A DNA stretch of 64,000 nucleotides from positions 46,543 through 110,542 of the forward strand of contig NZ_VTTO01000019.1 of NCBI RefSeq assembly GCF_008364825.1, read 5' to 3'. The translations under genes and the position numbers were made by a program. Each line of letters opens with the position of its first letter. Position 1 is the stretch's first letter. This document shows, one piece after another, positions 52,501 through 63,770 of the stretch. The notes under the pieces are model-generated. The model was given only the letters and a program-made list of their open reading frames with translations. It did not search any database and was not told where the DNA came from. This DNA comes from Azospirillum sp. B21 (lineage in GTDB: Bacteria; Pseudomonadota; Alphaproteobacteria; Azospirillales; Azospirillaceae).

Positions 52501-53031
52501 GGCCAGCGCTTCCGCCGCGGCCTGCTGGTGCATCGGCTGTTGCAGACCCTGCCCAATCTGGCCGAGGGGGCGCGGGAGGCCGCCTGCCGCCGCTTCCTGG
52601 CGCGGCCGGCGCACAAGCTGACGCCGGAGCAGCAGGACGCCATCGCGCGGGAGACGCTGGCGGTGCTGAGCCATGCGGAGTTCGCGCATCTGTTCGGCCC
52701 CGATTCGCGGGCGGAGGTGCCGCTGGTCGGCGTGGTGGCGCTGGGTGACGGCAGCCGGGCACTGGCCGGCCGCATTGACCGGCTGGCCCTGACCGGGGAC
52801 ACGGTGTGGATCGTCGACTATAAGACGAACCGGCCGCCGCCGCGGGCTCTGGAAGACGTGCCAATGGTTTACCGGCGCCAGATGGCTGCCTACCGCGAGG
52901 CGCTGCGGGCGGTCTATCCGGGGCGCCGGGTGCGCTGCGTGCTGCTGTGGACCGACGGCCCATACACCATGGAGTTGCCGCCATCGGTGCTGGACGCGGC
53001 GGCGGCCGGACTGGCACACAGGGTGGCGTGA
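49510..53031 (+). CDS. addA: Double-strand-break repair helicase-nuclease AddA
   Basis: A 1173-residue UvrD-type helicase plus nuclease, the partner of AddB. Walker A is GASAGSGKT (32-40), motif II is HILIDEAQDTNPDQW, motif III is VFAVGDEKQSIFSFQRADP, and the later MTVHGSKGLQAPIVFLPDT and YVALTRAEDRLYICG are helicase motifs V-VI. The C-terminal PD-(D/E)XK nuclease has GRIDRLALTGDTVWIVDYKT. Start ATG at 49510 (a second ATG is two codons later) has a CGGAAG site. Followed by trxA after 149 bp. Confidence 0.96.
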   Translation: MTMTDLPPRSLPLDPNVAQRRASDPTASVWVGASAGSGKTKVLTDRVLRLMLSGTPPARILCLTFTKAAAAEMAIRINRTLGLWATLPDEALEDRLADLCGERPSMEARLNARRLFAQVVDCPGGMKIQTIHAFCQSLLRRFPLEAELAPHFDVMDERTADGLLTEARDAVLHAGRTEPDSPLGRAMGRLTGDLNPEDFAELLAELASQRGQVERLLKDFGGLDGLIDAIHDTLQVPPGVTEESILTHACHDDQCDPPALREACRALSGGSAGDQERGIAIQHWLDAADRRVRAFEAYKRLFLTAEGSPRKTLITKKPATAYPQALLSLQKEAERLVEIAERVKAAGVAASTTALLTLAQAMLDAYRDRKAARALLDYDDLILAANRLLSGKDGTPRVPWVLYKLDGGLDHILIDEAQDTNPDQWAIVASLAGEFFAELEAAAPDGKIRTVFAVGDEKQSIFSFQRADPAEFARMRRHFQDKAESAERLWAGVDLDISFRSTAAVLETVDAVFALDRARDGVASEASPVIRHRAFRRGQAGLVELWPPVKPVEATETPAWAPPVARESADSPSARLASVIAATVHGWIDSGERLEAKGRPVQPGDVMVLVRRRTAFVTELVRALKDRGVPVAGVDRMVLTEQLAVMDLVALSDFLLLPDDDLTLATVLKGPLIGLTEEELFRVAHGRRGTLWRSLVALAETEPDFRPARRYLGDLLARTDFSAPYELFAGLLNRPCPADGRSGRRAILKRLGPDAQDPLEEFLAVCLAFEKTEPPSLQNFLAWLAASDAEIKRELEQGGGTVRIMTVHGSKGLQAPIVFLPDTLGSPTQSPPILWPDEDCPVPLFAARRSQEDALCAEARARANRRRDQEYRRLLYVALTRAEDRLYICGHQGKREPSDECWYRLVEEAMRENGVPHDFNFTGLCPDGWAGEGWRLVGAQTAAVPRHVETEESASAEPPPPWIAEPAPGEPEPSRPLTPSRPDGEEPAVRSPLGNDDGQRFRRGLLVHRLLQTLPNLAEGAREAACRRFLARPAHKLTPEQQDAIARETLAVLSHAEFAHLFGPDSRAEVPLVGVVALGDGSRALAGRIDRLALTGDTVWIVDYKTNRPPPRALEDVPMVYRRQMAAYREALRAVYPGRRVRCVLLWTDGPYTMELPPSVLDAAAAGLAHRVA

Positions 53032-53180
53032 GGAACGGCCGGCGGGTCCCCCGAAAGATGGGGTGACTTGACCGGCCGGGCGCCTCCGCCCTACATTTTG
53101 CTCAATTCCACTGACGGGGCGATGGCCGCCGGCCTTCCACAACCGGTCCGCGGCGCTTCCGAATCCAGGCTAGAGGTCAC

Positions 53181-53504
53181 ATGAGCACCACCATCAAGGT
53201 TACCGACGACAGCTTCGAGCAGGACGTCCTGAAGGCCACCGGCCCGGTCCTGGTCGATTTCTGGGCGGAATGGTGCGGCCCCTGCAAGATGATCGCCCCG
53301 GCGCTCGACGAGCTGGCCCGCGACTATGAGGGCAAGGTCACGGTCGCCAAGCTGAACATCGACGAGAACCCGGGCACCCCTGGCAAGTACGGCGTGCGCG
53401 GCATCCCGACGCTGATGCTGTTCAAGGACGGCAGCGTCGCCGCCACCAAGATCGGCGCCCTGCCCAAGGGTGCGCTGTTCCAGTGGGTCGACTCGGCGCT
53501 GTAA
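53181..53504 (+). CDS. trxA: Thioredoxin
   Basis: A 107-residue thioredoxin with active site WCGPCKM (31-37), VLVDFWAEWCGPCK and the cis-proline loop RGIPTLMLFKDG. It is the general cytosolic disulphide reductant and a partner for the thioredoxin-reductase-like enzyme in this window. Downstream of addA, as in many alphaproteobacteria, with its own terminator. Confidence 0.97.
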   Translation: MSTTIKVTDDSFEQDVLKATGPVLVDFWAEWCGPCKMIAPALDELARDYEGKVTVAKLNIDENPGTPGKYGVRGIPTLMLFKDGSVAATKIGALPKGALFQWVDSAL

Positions 53505-53529
53505 GCCGTTCGGGTCCGTTCAGGTAAGG

Positions 53530-53567
53530 AAAAAGCCCCGCCCGCGGTTGCCGCGGCGGGGCTTTTT
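53530..53567 (+). terminator. Rho-independent terminator of trxA
   Basis: AAAAAGCCCCG pairs with CGGGGCTTTTT, enclosing a second stem CCGCGG-TTG-CCGCGG, ending in a T-run 26 bp after the trxA stop. Confidence 0.9.
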
Positions 53568-53577
53568 CGTTGGGGGT

Positions 53578-53723
53578 GCCCCCTCCCTCCCACGGCTTCG
53601 CCGCGGGTCCCTCCCTCCCCCGCTTCGCGGTAGAGGGTGGAGTTTGCGAGCTGCGGCAGTCCCCTCTCCCTCGATCGGGCGGACCTTCGGTCCGCCGAGG
53701 AGGGGGAGGGTTAGGGAGGGGGC
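53578..53723. repeat. GC-rich intergenic inverted repeat, family A copy 4
   Basis: The longest copy, GCCCCCTCCCTCCCACGGC ... GGGAGGGTTAGGGAGGGGGC, with an internal hairpin TCGGGCGGACC-TTC-GGTCCGCCGA. Between the convergent trxA and TPR genes. Confidence 0.8.
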
Positions 53724-53744
53724 ATCGTCAGCCGACACCTCCCC

Positions 53745-54569
53745 TCACTGCACCTTCTTCGGCGGCTCCTTCGCCTTATCCTTACCCGCAGTCCCCGCGA
53801 CCTCCGCCGTGCGGGCGAGGTTGTCGGCGGCGGCGCGGCCCCATTCGCTGTCGGGGGCGACGCGGCGGGCCAGCGCCCAGTCGTCGCGCGCGGCCCCCAG
53901 GTTTCCGCCCAGCGCCTTGACGTTGCCGCGCAGCAGGATCGCCTCCGGATCGCCGGGCTTCAACTCCAGCGCATGGTCGATGTCGGACAGCGCCTGCCGG
54001 TAGTTGGACAGCGCCTTGTGGGCGGTGGCGCGATAGAGATAGGCGTCGGCCCGCCGCGGGTCGCGCGACAGCGCCGCGTCCAGATCGGCGATGGCGTCCC
54101 AGAAGCGTTCGCCCTCGGCACGGGCGAAGGCGCGGTCGATCAGCAGATCCACGTCGCCCGGCGTCTTGTCGAGTGCCTTGCTGTAGAGCTGTTCCGCCCG
54201 CCCCTGGTCGCCGCCACGCAGCCACGCCCAGCCCGCCCGGCCGAGCAGCGAGGCGGCGGCCCTGGGATCGTCCTTGCCCAGCGTCGGCACCAGCGCCTCA
54301 ATCTGGGTGCCGGCCGCCTTGAAATCGCCGGCGTGGAACAGCGCCAGCGCTTCGCAGAGCTTGGCGTGGTCGCCGCCGCCCTGCTCCTGCCAGCGTTTGG
54401 CGTCGGCCTTGGCACCGTCGGGGTTCGCCTCCGCCTTGGCGGCGCAGGCCTGAAGCTCGCGGTTGCGGTCCAGGGCGGACGAGGGACCGGATGCGGCATG
54501 CGCCGCCGGCAGGGCTGCGAACAGCCCGAGGGCCAGCGCGCCGGAAAGGTAAGGATTGCGTCGGGTCAT
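53745..54569 (-). CDS. Periplasmic TPR-repeat protein
   Basis: A 274-residue protein with an N-terminal signal peptide (YLSGALALGLFAALPAAHAA) and TPR units from about 65 to 240 (for example DAYLYRATAHKALSNYRQAL and LLGRAGWAWLRGGDQGRAEQ). The C-terminus is Lys/Pro-rich (GKDKAKEPPKKVQ). A periplasmic scaffold is likely, but no specific role can be read. ATG at 54569 (MTRRNPYLSG) fits the signal peptide. Divergent from the SDR gene. Confidence 0.8.
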   Translation of the reverse strand: MTRRNPYLSGALALGLFAALPAAHAASGPSSALDRNRELQACAAKAEANPDGAKADAKRWQEQGGGDHAKLCEALALFHAGDFKAAGTQIEALVPTLGKDDPRAAASLLGRAGWAWLRGGDQGRAEQLYSKALDKTPGDVDLLIDRAFARAEGERFWDAIADLDAALSRDPRRADAYLYRATAHKALSNYRQALSDIDHALELKPGDPEAILLRGNVKALGGNLGAARDDWALARRVAPDSEWGRAAADNLARTAEVAGTAGKDKAKEPPKKVQ

Positions 54570-54678
54570 GGTGCCTTTACACTCCGCCATCGCCGGGCAG
54601 GGCGCAAGCCCGCAAGCCGAGCCCACAAGCCACGCCCCGGCGTTACGGATTCCCCTGCCCCAACCGGAACCGCCCGCA

Positions 54679-55554
54679 ATGACCGATCCCCGCCTGTTCG
54701 TCTTCGGCCCCGGCTACAGCGCCCGCGTCTTCGCCGACGCGCTGCGCGCCGATGGATGGCGCATCGCCGCCACCTGCCGCAGCGAGGAGAAGAAGGCGGA
54801 GCTGGAGGCCCAGGGGATAGAGGCCTTCCTGTTCGACCGCGGCCGGCCGCTGGCCGATGCCAAGGCGGCGCTGGCCGGCACCACCCATCTGCTGGTCAGC
54901 ATCCCGCCGGATGCCAAGGGCGACCCGGTGCTGGACCAGCATGCCCGCGATCTGGCCGACCTGCGCACGCTGGACTGGGCCGGATACCTGTCCACCACCG
55001 GCGTCTACGGCGACACCGGCGGCGAGTGGGTGAGCGAAGCAGCGTGGCTGAAGCCGACTGGCGAACGCCAGAAGCGGCGGGTGGAGGCGGAACGCGGCTG
55101 GCTGAACCTGTACCGCCAGTATGGCGTGCCGATGCATCTGTTCCGTCTAGCCGGTATCTACGGGCCCGGCCGCAGCGCCATCGATTCGGTGCGCGACGGC
55201 ACCGCCCGGCGGGTCGACAAGCCGGGTCAGGTCTTCTGCCGCATCCATGTCGAGGACATCGCCAGGACGCTGCGCGCCTCGATGACGCGGCCGACGCTGG
55301 GCGCGGTCTACAATGTGGCCGACGACCTGCCGAGCCCCTCGCACGAGGTGGTGGAGTATGCCTGCCGCCTGCTGGGGGTGGAGCCGCCGCCGCTGGTTCC
55401 CTTCGATCAGGCGGAGATGTCGCCGATGGCCGCCAGCTTCTACGCCGATTGCCGCCGAGTGAAAAACGACCGCATCAAGCGCCAGCTCGGCGTCACGCTG
55501 GCCTACCCCGACTATCGCGCCGGACTGGAGGCGCAGTTGGCGACCGGGCTGTGA
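54679..55554 (+). CDS. NAD(P)-binding SDR-type epimerase, YeeZ-like
   Basis: A 291-residue extended-SDR protein. The nucleotide site is FVFGPGYSARVFADALR (8-24), a GxGYxA form typical of the YeeZ group. YLSTTGVYGDTGGEWVSE and FRLAGIYGPGRSAID carry the mid-domain motifs. The usual YxxxK is not clear: the expected region reads KPTGERQKRRVEAE, as in YeeZ proteins, so the enzyme activity is uncertain. ATG at 54679. It stands upstream of paralogue B with a 168-bp AT-rich gap. Confidence 0.82.
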   Translation: MTDPRLFVFGPGYSARVFADALRADGWRIAATCRSEEKKAELEAQGIEAFLFDRGRPLADAKAALAGTTHLLVSIPPDAKGDPVLDQHARDLADLRTLDWAGYLSTTGVYGDTGGEWVSEAAWLKPTGERQKRRVEAERGWLNLYRQYGVPMHLFRLAGIYGPGRSAIDSVRDGTARRVDKPGQVFCRIHVEDIARTLRASMTRPTLGAVYNVADDLPSPSHEVVEYACRLLGVEPPPLVPFDQAEMSPMAASFYADCRRVKNDRIKRQLGVTLAYPDYRAGLEAQLATGL

Positions 55555-55722
55555 CCGGAAATCCGGGGAAAGGTAAAGCTAAGGTTACAAAGCAAATGAT
55601 TGGCATATACCGGCAATCGTAAGATTTAGCCAAAGACACACATGGAAAAGGCAAAACTTATTTAATAATCTCGCGGGATCATAAGCGTCCGGGCGACGAC
55701 TATCCCGCGAGGTGTTGGGCGC

Positions 55723-57435
55723 ATGAACAGCACGCCGACGGTCACGACCTCCCTCCCCTCCGCCACCCCCGCGGCGGGCGTGGATGCCATCGACTCCAGC
55801 GCCTTCCGCCGCCAGATGGACGAGGTCGTCTCCCGCATCCCGATGCACGCCATCCGCTCCGTGCTCGACGCGGTGGAGGGGGCGGCCAGCCCGAACGGCG
55901 AGCGGGCGCGGCATCTGCGCGACGCGCTGGTCGAGCATTTCAACCGCCTGCGGCCGATGAAGGCGCGCCGGCTGTTCACCAGCCTGTTCGAACCCTTTCT
56001 GGTCGACGATCCCATCCTGTACCGCTCGCCGGAGTCGGTGCCGGCGCTGATCCAGCGGGTCGACATGGGCGGCATCTGGGCGGCGCTGGCCCGCTACGCC
56101 TTTCCCGGTCTCGCGGCGGAGGTGCAGAGCCGGCTGGACGCCATGGCGCGCGAGTCGATGCTGGACGCCGTGCTGGCCAGCCCCGACGCGATGGTGATGC
56201 GCGAACTGATGCGCCGGGAGGCGCTCGACTTCCTCTACGCCATGTCCGGCGACCGCAAGCTGACCGACCGCTTCCTGGCGATGGCGAACGACGAGGCTCT
56301 GCACGACGCCGGGTTGCGCACCCAGTATCTCGGCCGCAAGGCGCCGATCGACGGCGACCTGCTGGGCTTCGTCCGCGCCCTGCTGGAGCACAACGAGGTT
56401 CTGGTGCCGCTGACCGAGCGGATGCGCCGCGATATCGAGGAAATGCAGGGCACCGGCGACCCGCGGTCGGCCGAGGTGGATTGCCAGTCGGCGCTGATGG
56501 TCGGCTTCGTCCGCCGGGTGCGCGATCTCGGCCTGCCCTTCCGCGACCAGTCGCAGGTGCTGGCCTGGTTCGCCCCGCTCTATGGGCTGAACGTCAAGCG
56601 GCGCTACGACGTGTTCCTGCGCCATGTGCGCGAGCATGGCGGCCCGGCGGTGCGCGAGTCGCACCCGCTGCTGCGCGCCCTGCTCTGCCATTTCCACGCC
56701 GCCTGCACCACCATCCGCGAGGTGGTGGACGGCATGTTGGGCGACATGGAAATCCAGGACGGCGGAGTCCTCTCGGCTCCCGCCCCGACCCGGGCCCTGC
56801 TGGGCGAGGCGGTGGAACGGTTCGACCGTGCGCTGACGGCGCTGTCCGGCACCGGCTTTCTCGCCAGCCGCTCCACGGGACCCGCGCTGCGGGCGGAGCT
56901 GGCGGCGGTCAGCCGCGACCTGACCGGCACGGTGATGCCGGCGCTGGCCGCCCGGCTGCAGGCGGCGATGACCGCCCGCCACGCTCCCGTGCCCGACCAT
57001 GAGGACATCGTCTGGCTGCTGGAACTGGTGTGGCGCTGGGGCCGCACTCTCGGCAATGCCGGCTATGCCAACCCGGAGTTGAAGTCGCTGCGCCTCTATG
57101 CGGTGGAGACCGGGCGCCTCGCCTTCCTCCAGGCCATGAAGGCCGAACCGCATGAGAAGCCGGCCCACCGCATGGCCCACCTGCTGCGCATCCGCCGGCT
57201 GATGGCGGCGATGGGCGAGACGGTGGACGGCTGGATCAGCCCGGTCAGCCAGGGCCTGCACCGGGTGGTGCACAGCTATCTGGAAGCGGTGGGCGAGATC
57301 GCCGACGACGAATGGGCGGTGATCGACGCCTTCGTCTGCAGCGTGCGCAGCGAGCTGAGCCGGTCGAGGAACTGGCAGAGCGCGGATTTCGTTGACATTC
57401 TGCGGCTGCATGAGGGGAGACGGCGGGGGGAGTGA
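55723..57435 (+). CDS. Uncharacterised 570-residue helical protein (paralogue B)
   Basis: Full-length paralogue of the protein at 36079-37731. Shared blocks include MKARRLFTSLFEPFLVDDPI (79-98), the AMVMRELMR segment, the NVKRRYDVFLRHVREHG segment, HEDIVWLLELVWRWG, RMAHLLRIRRLMAAMGETV and SRNWQSADFVDILRLHEG. No known catalytic motif, signal or membrane segment is visible; the protein appears helical and cytosolic. ATG at 55723 has a GAGG site. A family A repeat and then dnaN follow. The preserved Arg/Leu/Phe-rich block near residues 79-98 and the WRWG block are the best guides for finding relatives. Confidence 0.75.
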   Translation: MNSTPTVTTSLPSATPAAGVDAIDSSAFRRQMDEVVSRIPMHAIRSVLDAVEGAASPNGERARHLRDALVEHFNRLRPMKARRLFTSLFEPFLVDDPILYRSPESVPALIQRVDMGGIWAALARYAFPGLAAEVQSRLDAMARESMLDAVLASPDAMVMRELMRREALDFLYAMSGDRKLTDRFLAMANDEALHDAGLRTQYLGRKAPIDGDLLGFVRALLEHNEVLVPLTERMRRDIEEMQGTGDPRSAEVDCQSALMVGFVRRVRDLGLPFRDQSQVLAWFAPLYGLNVKRRYDVFLRHVREHGGPAVRESHPLLRALLCHFHAACTTIREVVDGMLGDMEIQDGGVLSAPAPTRALLGEAVERFDRALTALSGTGFLASRSTGPALRAELAAVSRDLTGTVMPALAARLQAAMTARHAPVPDHEDIVWLLELVWRWGRTLGNAGYANPELKSLRLYAVETGRLAFLQAMKAEPHEKPAHRMAHLLRIRRLMAAMGETVDGWISPVSQGLHRVVHSYLEAVGEIADDEWAVIDAFVCSVRSELSRSRNWQSADFVDILRLHEGRRRGE

Positions 57436-57455
57436 GGCGAAGCGGTCGCGCGGAT

Positions 57456-57557
57456 GCCCCCTCCCCAACCCTCCCCCGCTTACGCGGGAGAGGGAACTCC
57501 GCTGCCTTCGCACTTGGCCCCCTCTCCCACGAAGTGGGGGAGGGTTGGGGAGGGGGC
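57456..57557. repeat. GC-rich intergenic inverted repeat, family A copy 5
   Basis: GCCCCCTCCCCAACCCTCCC to GGGAGGGTTGGGGAGGGGGC, perfectly inverted ends, with inner GAGGGAACTCCGCTGCC as in copy 2. Between paralogue B and dnaN. Confidence 0.8.
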
Positions 57558-57606
57558 ACCCGCTGCGACCACTCTCCAGCCGAAGGCCTTAGCCGCAACA
57601 ATTTGG

Positions 57607-57634
57607 TTCGACGCAACCATCGATGTGGTATGAT
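57607..57634 (+). promoter_or_regulatory. Possible promoter of dnaN
   Basis: TTCGAC, 16-bp spacer, TATGAT resembles a sigma-70-type promoter 92 bp before the dnaN start. It is a weak, pattern-only call. Confidence 0.4.
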
Positions 57635-57725
57635 GCGCGCCCGCTCGGGGCGGGACGGCCGGACAACGGTCCGCAACCCCGGTGGGTCCGCAAAAAGTTC
57701 TCCCTCCGGCCGAGACGACGCCAGC

Positions 57726-58856
57726 ATGAACATCACCATCGAACGCGCCGCCCTTCTCCGTTCCCTGGGTCACGTGCAGAGTGTGGTCGAGCGGCGGAAC
57801 ACCATTCCGATCCTGTCCAACGTCCTCCTGCGCGCGGGCGACGGCGAACTGTCGCTGGCCGCCACCGACATGGACCTGGAGATCGTCGAAACCGTCCCGG
57901 CGACGGTCGGGCGTCCCGGCGGCACCACGGCCCCGGCTCACACCCTGTTCGACATCGTCCGCAAGCTGCCCGACGGCAGCCAGGTGGAACTGGACATCGG
58001 CGGCGACGGCACGATCCTGACGCTGCGGTCCGGCCGGTCGCAGTTCAAGCTGTCCTGCCTGCCGGTGGAGGATTTCCCGCAGCTGTCCAGCGGCGAGCTG
58101 AAGCACAATTTCTCGGTCGCCGCCGCCGACCTGCGCGGGCTGATCGATCGCACCCGCTTCGCGATCTCCACCGAGGAGACGCGCTATTACCTGAACGGCA
58201 TCTACCTGCACGCCGCCAAGAGCAAGATGGGCAGCCTGGAGACGCCGGTGCTGCGCGCGGTCGCCACCGACGGCCACCGGCTGGCCCGGGTCGAGATGCC
58301 GCTGCCGGATGGGGCGGACGCCATCCCCGGCGTCATCATTCCGCGCAAGACCGTCACCGAAATCCGCAAGCTGGTGGACGAGGCCGCCGACCGCATCGAG
58401 CTGTCGCTGTCCGATAACAAGATCCGCTTCGGCTTCGACAGCGTCGTCGTCACCTCCAAGCTGATCGACGGCACCTTCCCCGACTATGAGCGGGTGATCC
58501 CGGTCGGCAACGACAAGGTGATGGAGGTGGACGCCAAGCTGTTCGCCGCCGCCGTCGACCGTGTCGCCACCATCTCCACCGAAAAGAGCCGGGCGGTGAA
58601 GCTGTCGCTGGTACGCGGCGCGCTCACCCTGTCCGCCACCAGCCCCGAATCCGGCAGCGCCACCGAGGAGCTGGAGGTCAATTACGCCGAGTCCCCGCTG
58701 GAAATCGGCTTCAACTCTCGCTATCTGCTGGACATCACGCAGCAGATCGAGGGCGAGGGCGCCCAGTTCACGCTGGCCGACGCCGCGTCGCCGACCATCA
58801 TCCGCGACGTCGCCGACTCCACCGCGCTCTACGTCCTGATGCCGATGCGTGTGTGA
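57726..58856 (+). CDS. dnaN: DNA polymerase III beta sliding clamp
   Basis: A 376-residue clamp that tethers polymerase III to DNA. It begins MNITIERAALLRSLGHVQSV and has ERRNTIPILSNVLL, the conserved LRAVATDGHRLA and the C-terminal LYVLMPMRV. Length is standard. It is first in a dnaN-recF-gyrB run, with recF 64 bp behind. It is not adjacent to dnaA here. Confidence 0.98.
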   Translation: MNITIERAALLRSLGHVQSVVERRNTIPILSNVLLRAGDGELSLAATDMDLEIVETVPATVGRPGGTTAPAHTLFDIVRKLPDGSQVELDIGGDGTILTLRSGRSQFKLSCLPVEDFPQLSSGELKHNFSVAAADLRGLIDRTRFAISTEETRYYLNGIYLHAAKSKMGSLETPVLRAVATDGHRLARVEMPLPDGADAIPGVIIPRKTVTEIRKLVDEAADRIELSLSDNKIRFGFDSVVVTSKLIDGTFPDYERVIPVGNDKVMEVDAKLFAAAVDRVATISTEKSRAVKLSLVRGALTLSATSPESGSATEELEVNYAESPLEIGFNSRYLLDITQQIEGEGAQFTLADAASPTIIRDVADSTALYVLMPMRV

Positions 58857-58920
58857 TGGGGCTGCGGGGATCCTCCCCGCCCCAGGCGGAACGGACCAGT
58901 TGCAGCACACGGCAGTTTCG

Positions 58921-60099
58921 ATGAACGGCGGCGCTTCGGTGCCCGCCGCCCCCCTGACGCCGGCCCTGGCCGTGCGGCGGATGACGCTGACGCGTTTCCG
59001 TGGCTACGAGTCGGCACGCCTGGAGCCCGACCGCCGCCCCGTCGCCCTGATCGGCCCGAACGGCGCCGGCAAGACCAATCTGCTTGAAGCCGTCAGCTTC
59101 CTTGCCCCCGGCCGCGGTCTGCGCGGCGCCCGGCTGGCCGAGGTGGAACGGCTGGGCTCGCCCCCCGGCGCCGGCTGGGCGGTGGCGGCAACGCTCGACA
59201 CCCCGATGGGCCCGGTGGAGATCGGCACCGGCCGCGAACCCCATGACGGCAGCCGCAATTCGGAGCGCGACCGCCGGCTGGTGCGCATCGACGGCCATCC
59301 GGCCAAGGGCCAGACGGCACTTGCCGACCATGTCGCCATGGTCTGGCTGACCCCGCAGATGGACCGCCTGTTCATCGAAGGGTCGAGCGGACGGCGCCGC
59401 TTCCTCGACCGGCTGGTCTTCGGCTTCGATCCCGCCCATGCCGGCCGGCTGTCGCGCTACGAGCATGCCCTGCGCGAACGTGCCCGGCTGCTGCGCGACG
59501 GCCGCTTCGACGAAGGTTGGCTCGGCGCGCTGGAGGACCAGATGGCGACCACCGGCATCGCCGTCGCCGCGGCTCGGCGCGAGGTGGTGCAGCGGCTGCG
59601 CGCCGCCTGCGCCCGCTCGGTCGGTCCCTTCCCCGGCGCCGACCTCGCCGTCGCCGGTACGGTCGAACGCTGGCTGGACGAAGGTCCGGCGCTGGCGGCC
59701 GAGGACGCGCTGCGCGACAGCTTGCGCTCCGGCCGCCGCGCCGATGCCGATGCCGGCGGTGCCACGGTGGGACCGCACAAGAGCGACCTCGCCGTCCGCC
59801 ATGCGCCCAAGGACATGCCGGCCGCCTTCTGCTCCACCGGCGAACAGAAGGCGCTGCTGATCGCCATCGTGCTGGCCAACGCCCGGCTGCTGGCCGCCGA
59901 ACGCGGCGCGGCGCCGATCCTTCTGCTGGACGAAGTAGCAGCCCATCTCGACCCCGACCGGCGCGCCGCGCTGTTCGGCGAAATCCTGGCTCTGGGCGCC
60001 CAGGCCTGGATGACCGGCACCGACGAGGGGGTTTTCGACCCGCTTGGGGACGACGCCCGCCGGTTCCGCATCGAAGACGCCCACATTCGCCCCGGATAG
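58921..60099 (+). CDS. recF: DNA replication and repair protein RecF
   Basis: A 392-residue SMC-like ATPase that loads RecA at gaps with RecO and RecR. Walker A is GPNGAGKTNLLEAV (45-58), the core block is ESARLEPDRRPVALIG, the signature region is CSTGEQKALL and Walker B is PILLLDEVAAHLD. I take ATG at 58921; a start at 58981 (MTLTRFRGYE) would trim a 20-residue extension but keeps all motifs. Located between dnaN and gyrB. Confidence 0.95.
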   Translation: MNGGASVPAAPLTPALAVRRMTLTRFRGYESARLEPDRRPVALIGPNGAGKTNLLEAVSFLAPGRGLRGARLAEVERLGSPPGAGWAVAATLDTPMGPVEIGTGREPHDGSRNSERDRRLVRIDGHPAKGQTALADHVAMVWLTPQMDRLFIEGSSGRRRFLDRLVFGFDPAHAGRLSRYEHALRERARLLRDGRFDEGWLGALEDQMATTGIAVAAARREVVQRLRAACARSVGPFPGADLAVAGTVERWLDEGPALAAEDALRDSLRSGRRADADAGGATVGPHKSDLAVRHAPKDMPAAFCSTGEQKALLIAIVLANARLLAAERGAAPILLLDEVAAHLDPDRRAALFGEILALGAQAWMTGTDEGVFDPLGDDARRFRIEDAHIRPG

Positions 60100-60189
60100 G
60101 GGTGGAAATTTGGGCCGTGACCCAAAAAAAAGGCGTGTTCACGCACGCTAAACCGCCGAATCCGCAACCGAATCTGTTATAGTCGACGC

Positions 60190-62679
<2,490 letters not shown>

Positions 62680-62698
62680 TCCACGTACCCTGAGACGT

Positions 62699-62738
62699 CG
62701 GAAAGGGGGTGGTGCCGCAAGGCTCCGCTCCTTTTTCT
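62699..62738 (+). terminator. Possible terminator after gyrB
   Basis: GGAAAGGGGGTGGTGCC, GCAA loop, GGCTCCGCTCC then TTTTTC. The stem is imperfect but the loop and T-run fit, 20 bp after the gyrB stop. Confidence 0.5.
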
Positions 62739-62757
62739 TTGCGGATTTCTTTGCAGA

Positions 62758-63663
62758 TCAACCGCGGTGCCGCAAATCGTTGTGGATGGCGGTTGCGGCG
62801 ATCGCCGCCTCTCCCATGGCGACGGCGATCTGGTTGAGAGTTGAGACGACATCGCCGGCGGCATAGAAGCCGGGAACCGAACTGCGCTGGTGCCGGTCAA
62901 CGATCAGGCGCCCATCAGCATCCATCTCGGCACCGACCTGCTCGGCCAGACCGGACCGGGCGGTTATGCCCAGCGCCGAGTAGAGCGTATCGAATTCAAG
63001 GATTTGACCGCTTTCCAAGGTCAGGCGGGTGCTCTGGTCCGCCCCGGCATCGACTGCAGTCACCGGCTCCTCGATCACCGCGATGCCAGCGGCATCGAGG
63101 TCGGTGCGCTCCTCCATCGTCAAAGTCATCGGTTCGCCCAGTGTCAGCAGCGTGACCGCGGGACTGTAGGTACGAATGAAGCGCGCTTCTCCGACGGCCT
63201 GTGCGCCATGGCCGAGAACGGCGATCCGCTTGTCGATGACTTCGTAGCCGTCGCAGATCGGACAGACCCGGATTTGGCCGCGCTGCATCGCCTCATAAAG
63301 ATGATGTACCCGCGGCTGGCCGTCGATGACGCCGGTCGCGAGCAGAACGGCGGTCGCGTTTACCTCCCTGCCGTCTCCCAGCGTGGCGCGGAAGCCGCCT
63401 GCCACCCGCTCCAGCGCGGCCACCGACCCGGTTTCGATGTGGCCGCCATAGGTTTCGGCCTGGGCGCGGATGCGGGCGAGCAGATCAGTGCCGCGGATGC
63501 CTCCCGTGAAGCCGGCGAGATTGTGGGAGGTCGGAATCCAGGCGCAGCGGCTCTTCGCCTCGTCCACCACCAGGGCCGAGCGGCGATAGCGGGCCAAGTA
63601 GATGGCGGCAGTCAGCCCGGCAGGACCACCGCCGACGATCAGGCAATCGAGCATGGATGGCAT
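62758..63663 (-). CDS. Thioredoxin-reductase-like FAD/NAD(P) oxidoreductase
   Basis: A 301-residue enzyme. The FAD site is DCLIVGGGPAGLTAAIYLAR (6-25), the redox pair is C134/C137 in VCPICDGYE, and VPGFYAAGDVVSTLNQIAVA closes the FAD domain. The second dinucleotide site is unusual, GHGAQAVGEA where TrxB has a Gly-rich GGGNSAVEEA, so NADPH preference may differ. A CPxCDG motif and length around 300 point to the TrxR family but not certainly to the main thioredoxin reductase. Convergent with gyrB. Confidence 0.85.
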   Translation of the reverse strand: MPSMLDCLIVGGGPAGLTAAIYLARYRRSALVVDEAKSRCAWIPTSHNLAGFTGGIRGTDLLARIRAQAETYGGHIETGSVAALERVAGGFRATLGDGREVNATAVLLATGVIDGQPRVHHLYEAMQRGQIRVCPICDGYEVIDKRIAVLGHGAQAVGEARFIRTYSPAVTLLTLGEPMTLTMEERTDLDAAGIAVIEEPVTAVDAGADQSTRLTLESGQILEFDTLYSALGITARSGLAEQVGAEMDADGRLIVDRHQRSSVPGFYAAGDVVSTLNQIAVAMGEAAIAATAIHNDLRHRG

Positions 63664-63770
63664 CGCGTTCCTTGTCCTGAACCGGGCAAACGAAGCGTGC
63701 CCTTCGGCTCATAGACAAGCGGAGCGGCCGGATGTCACGCCCCGCGCCCATCGGACAAAATATGCACAGC

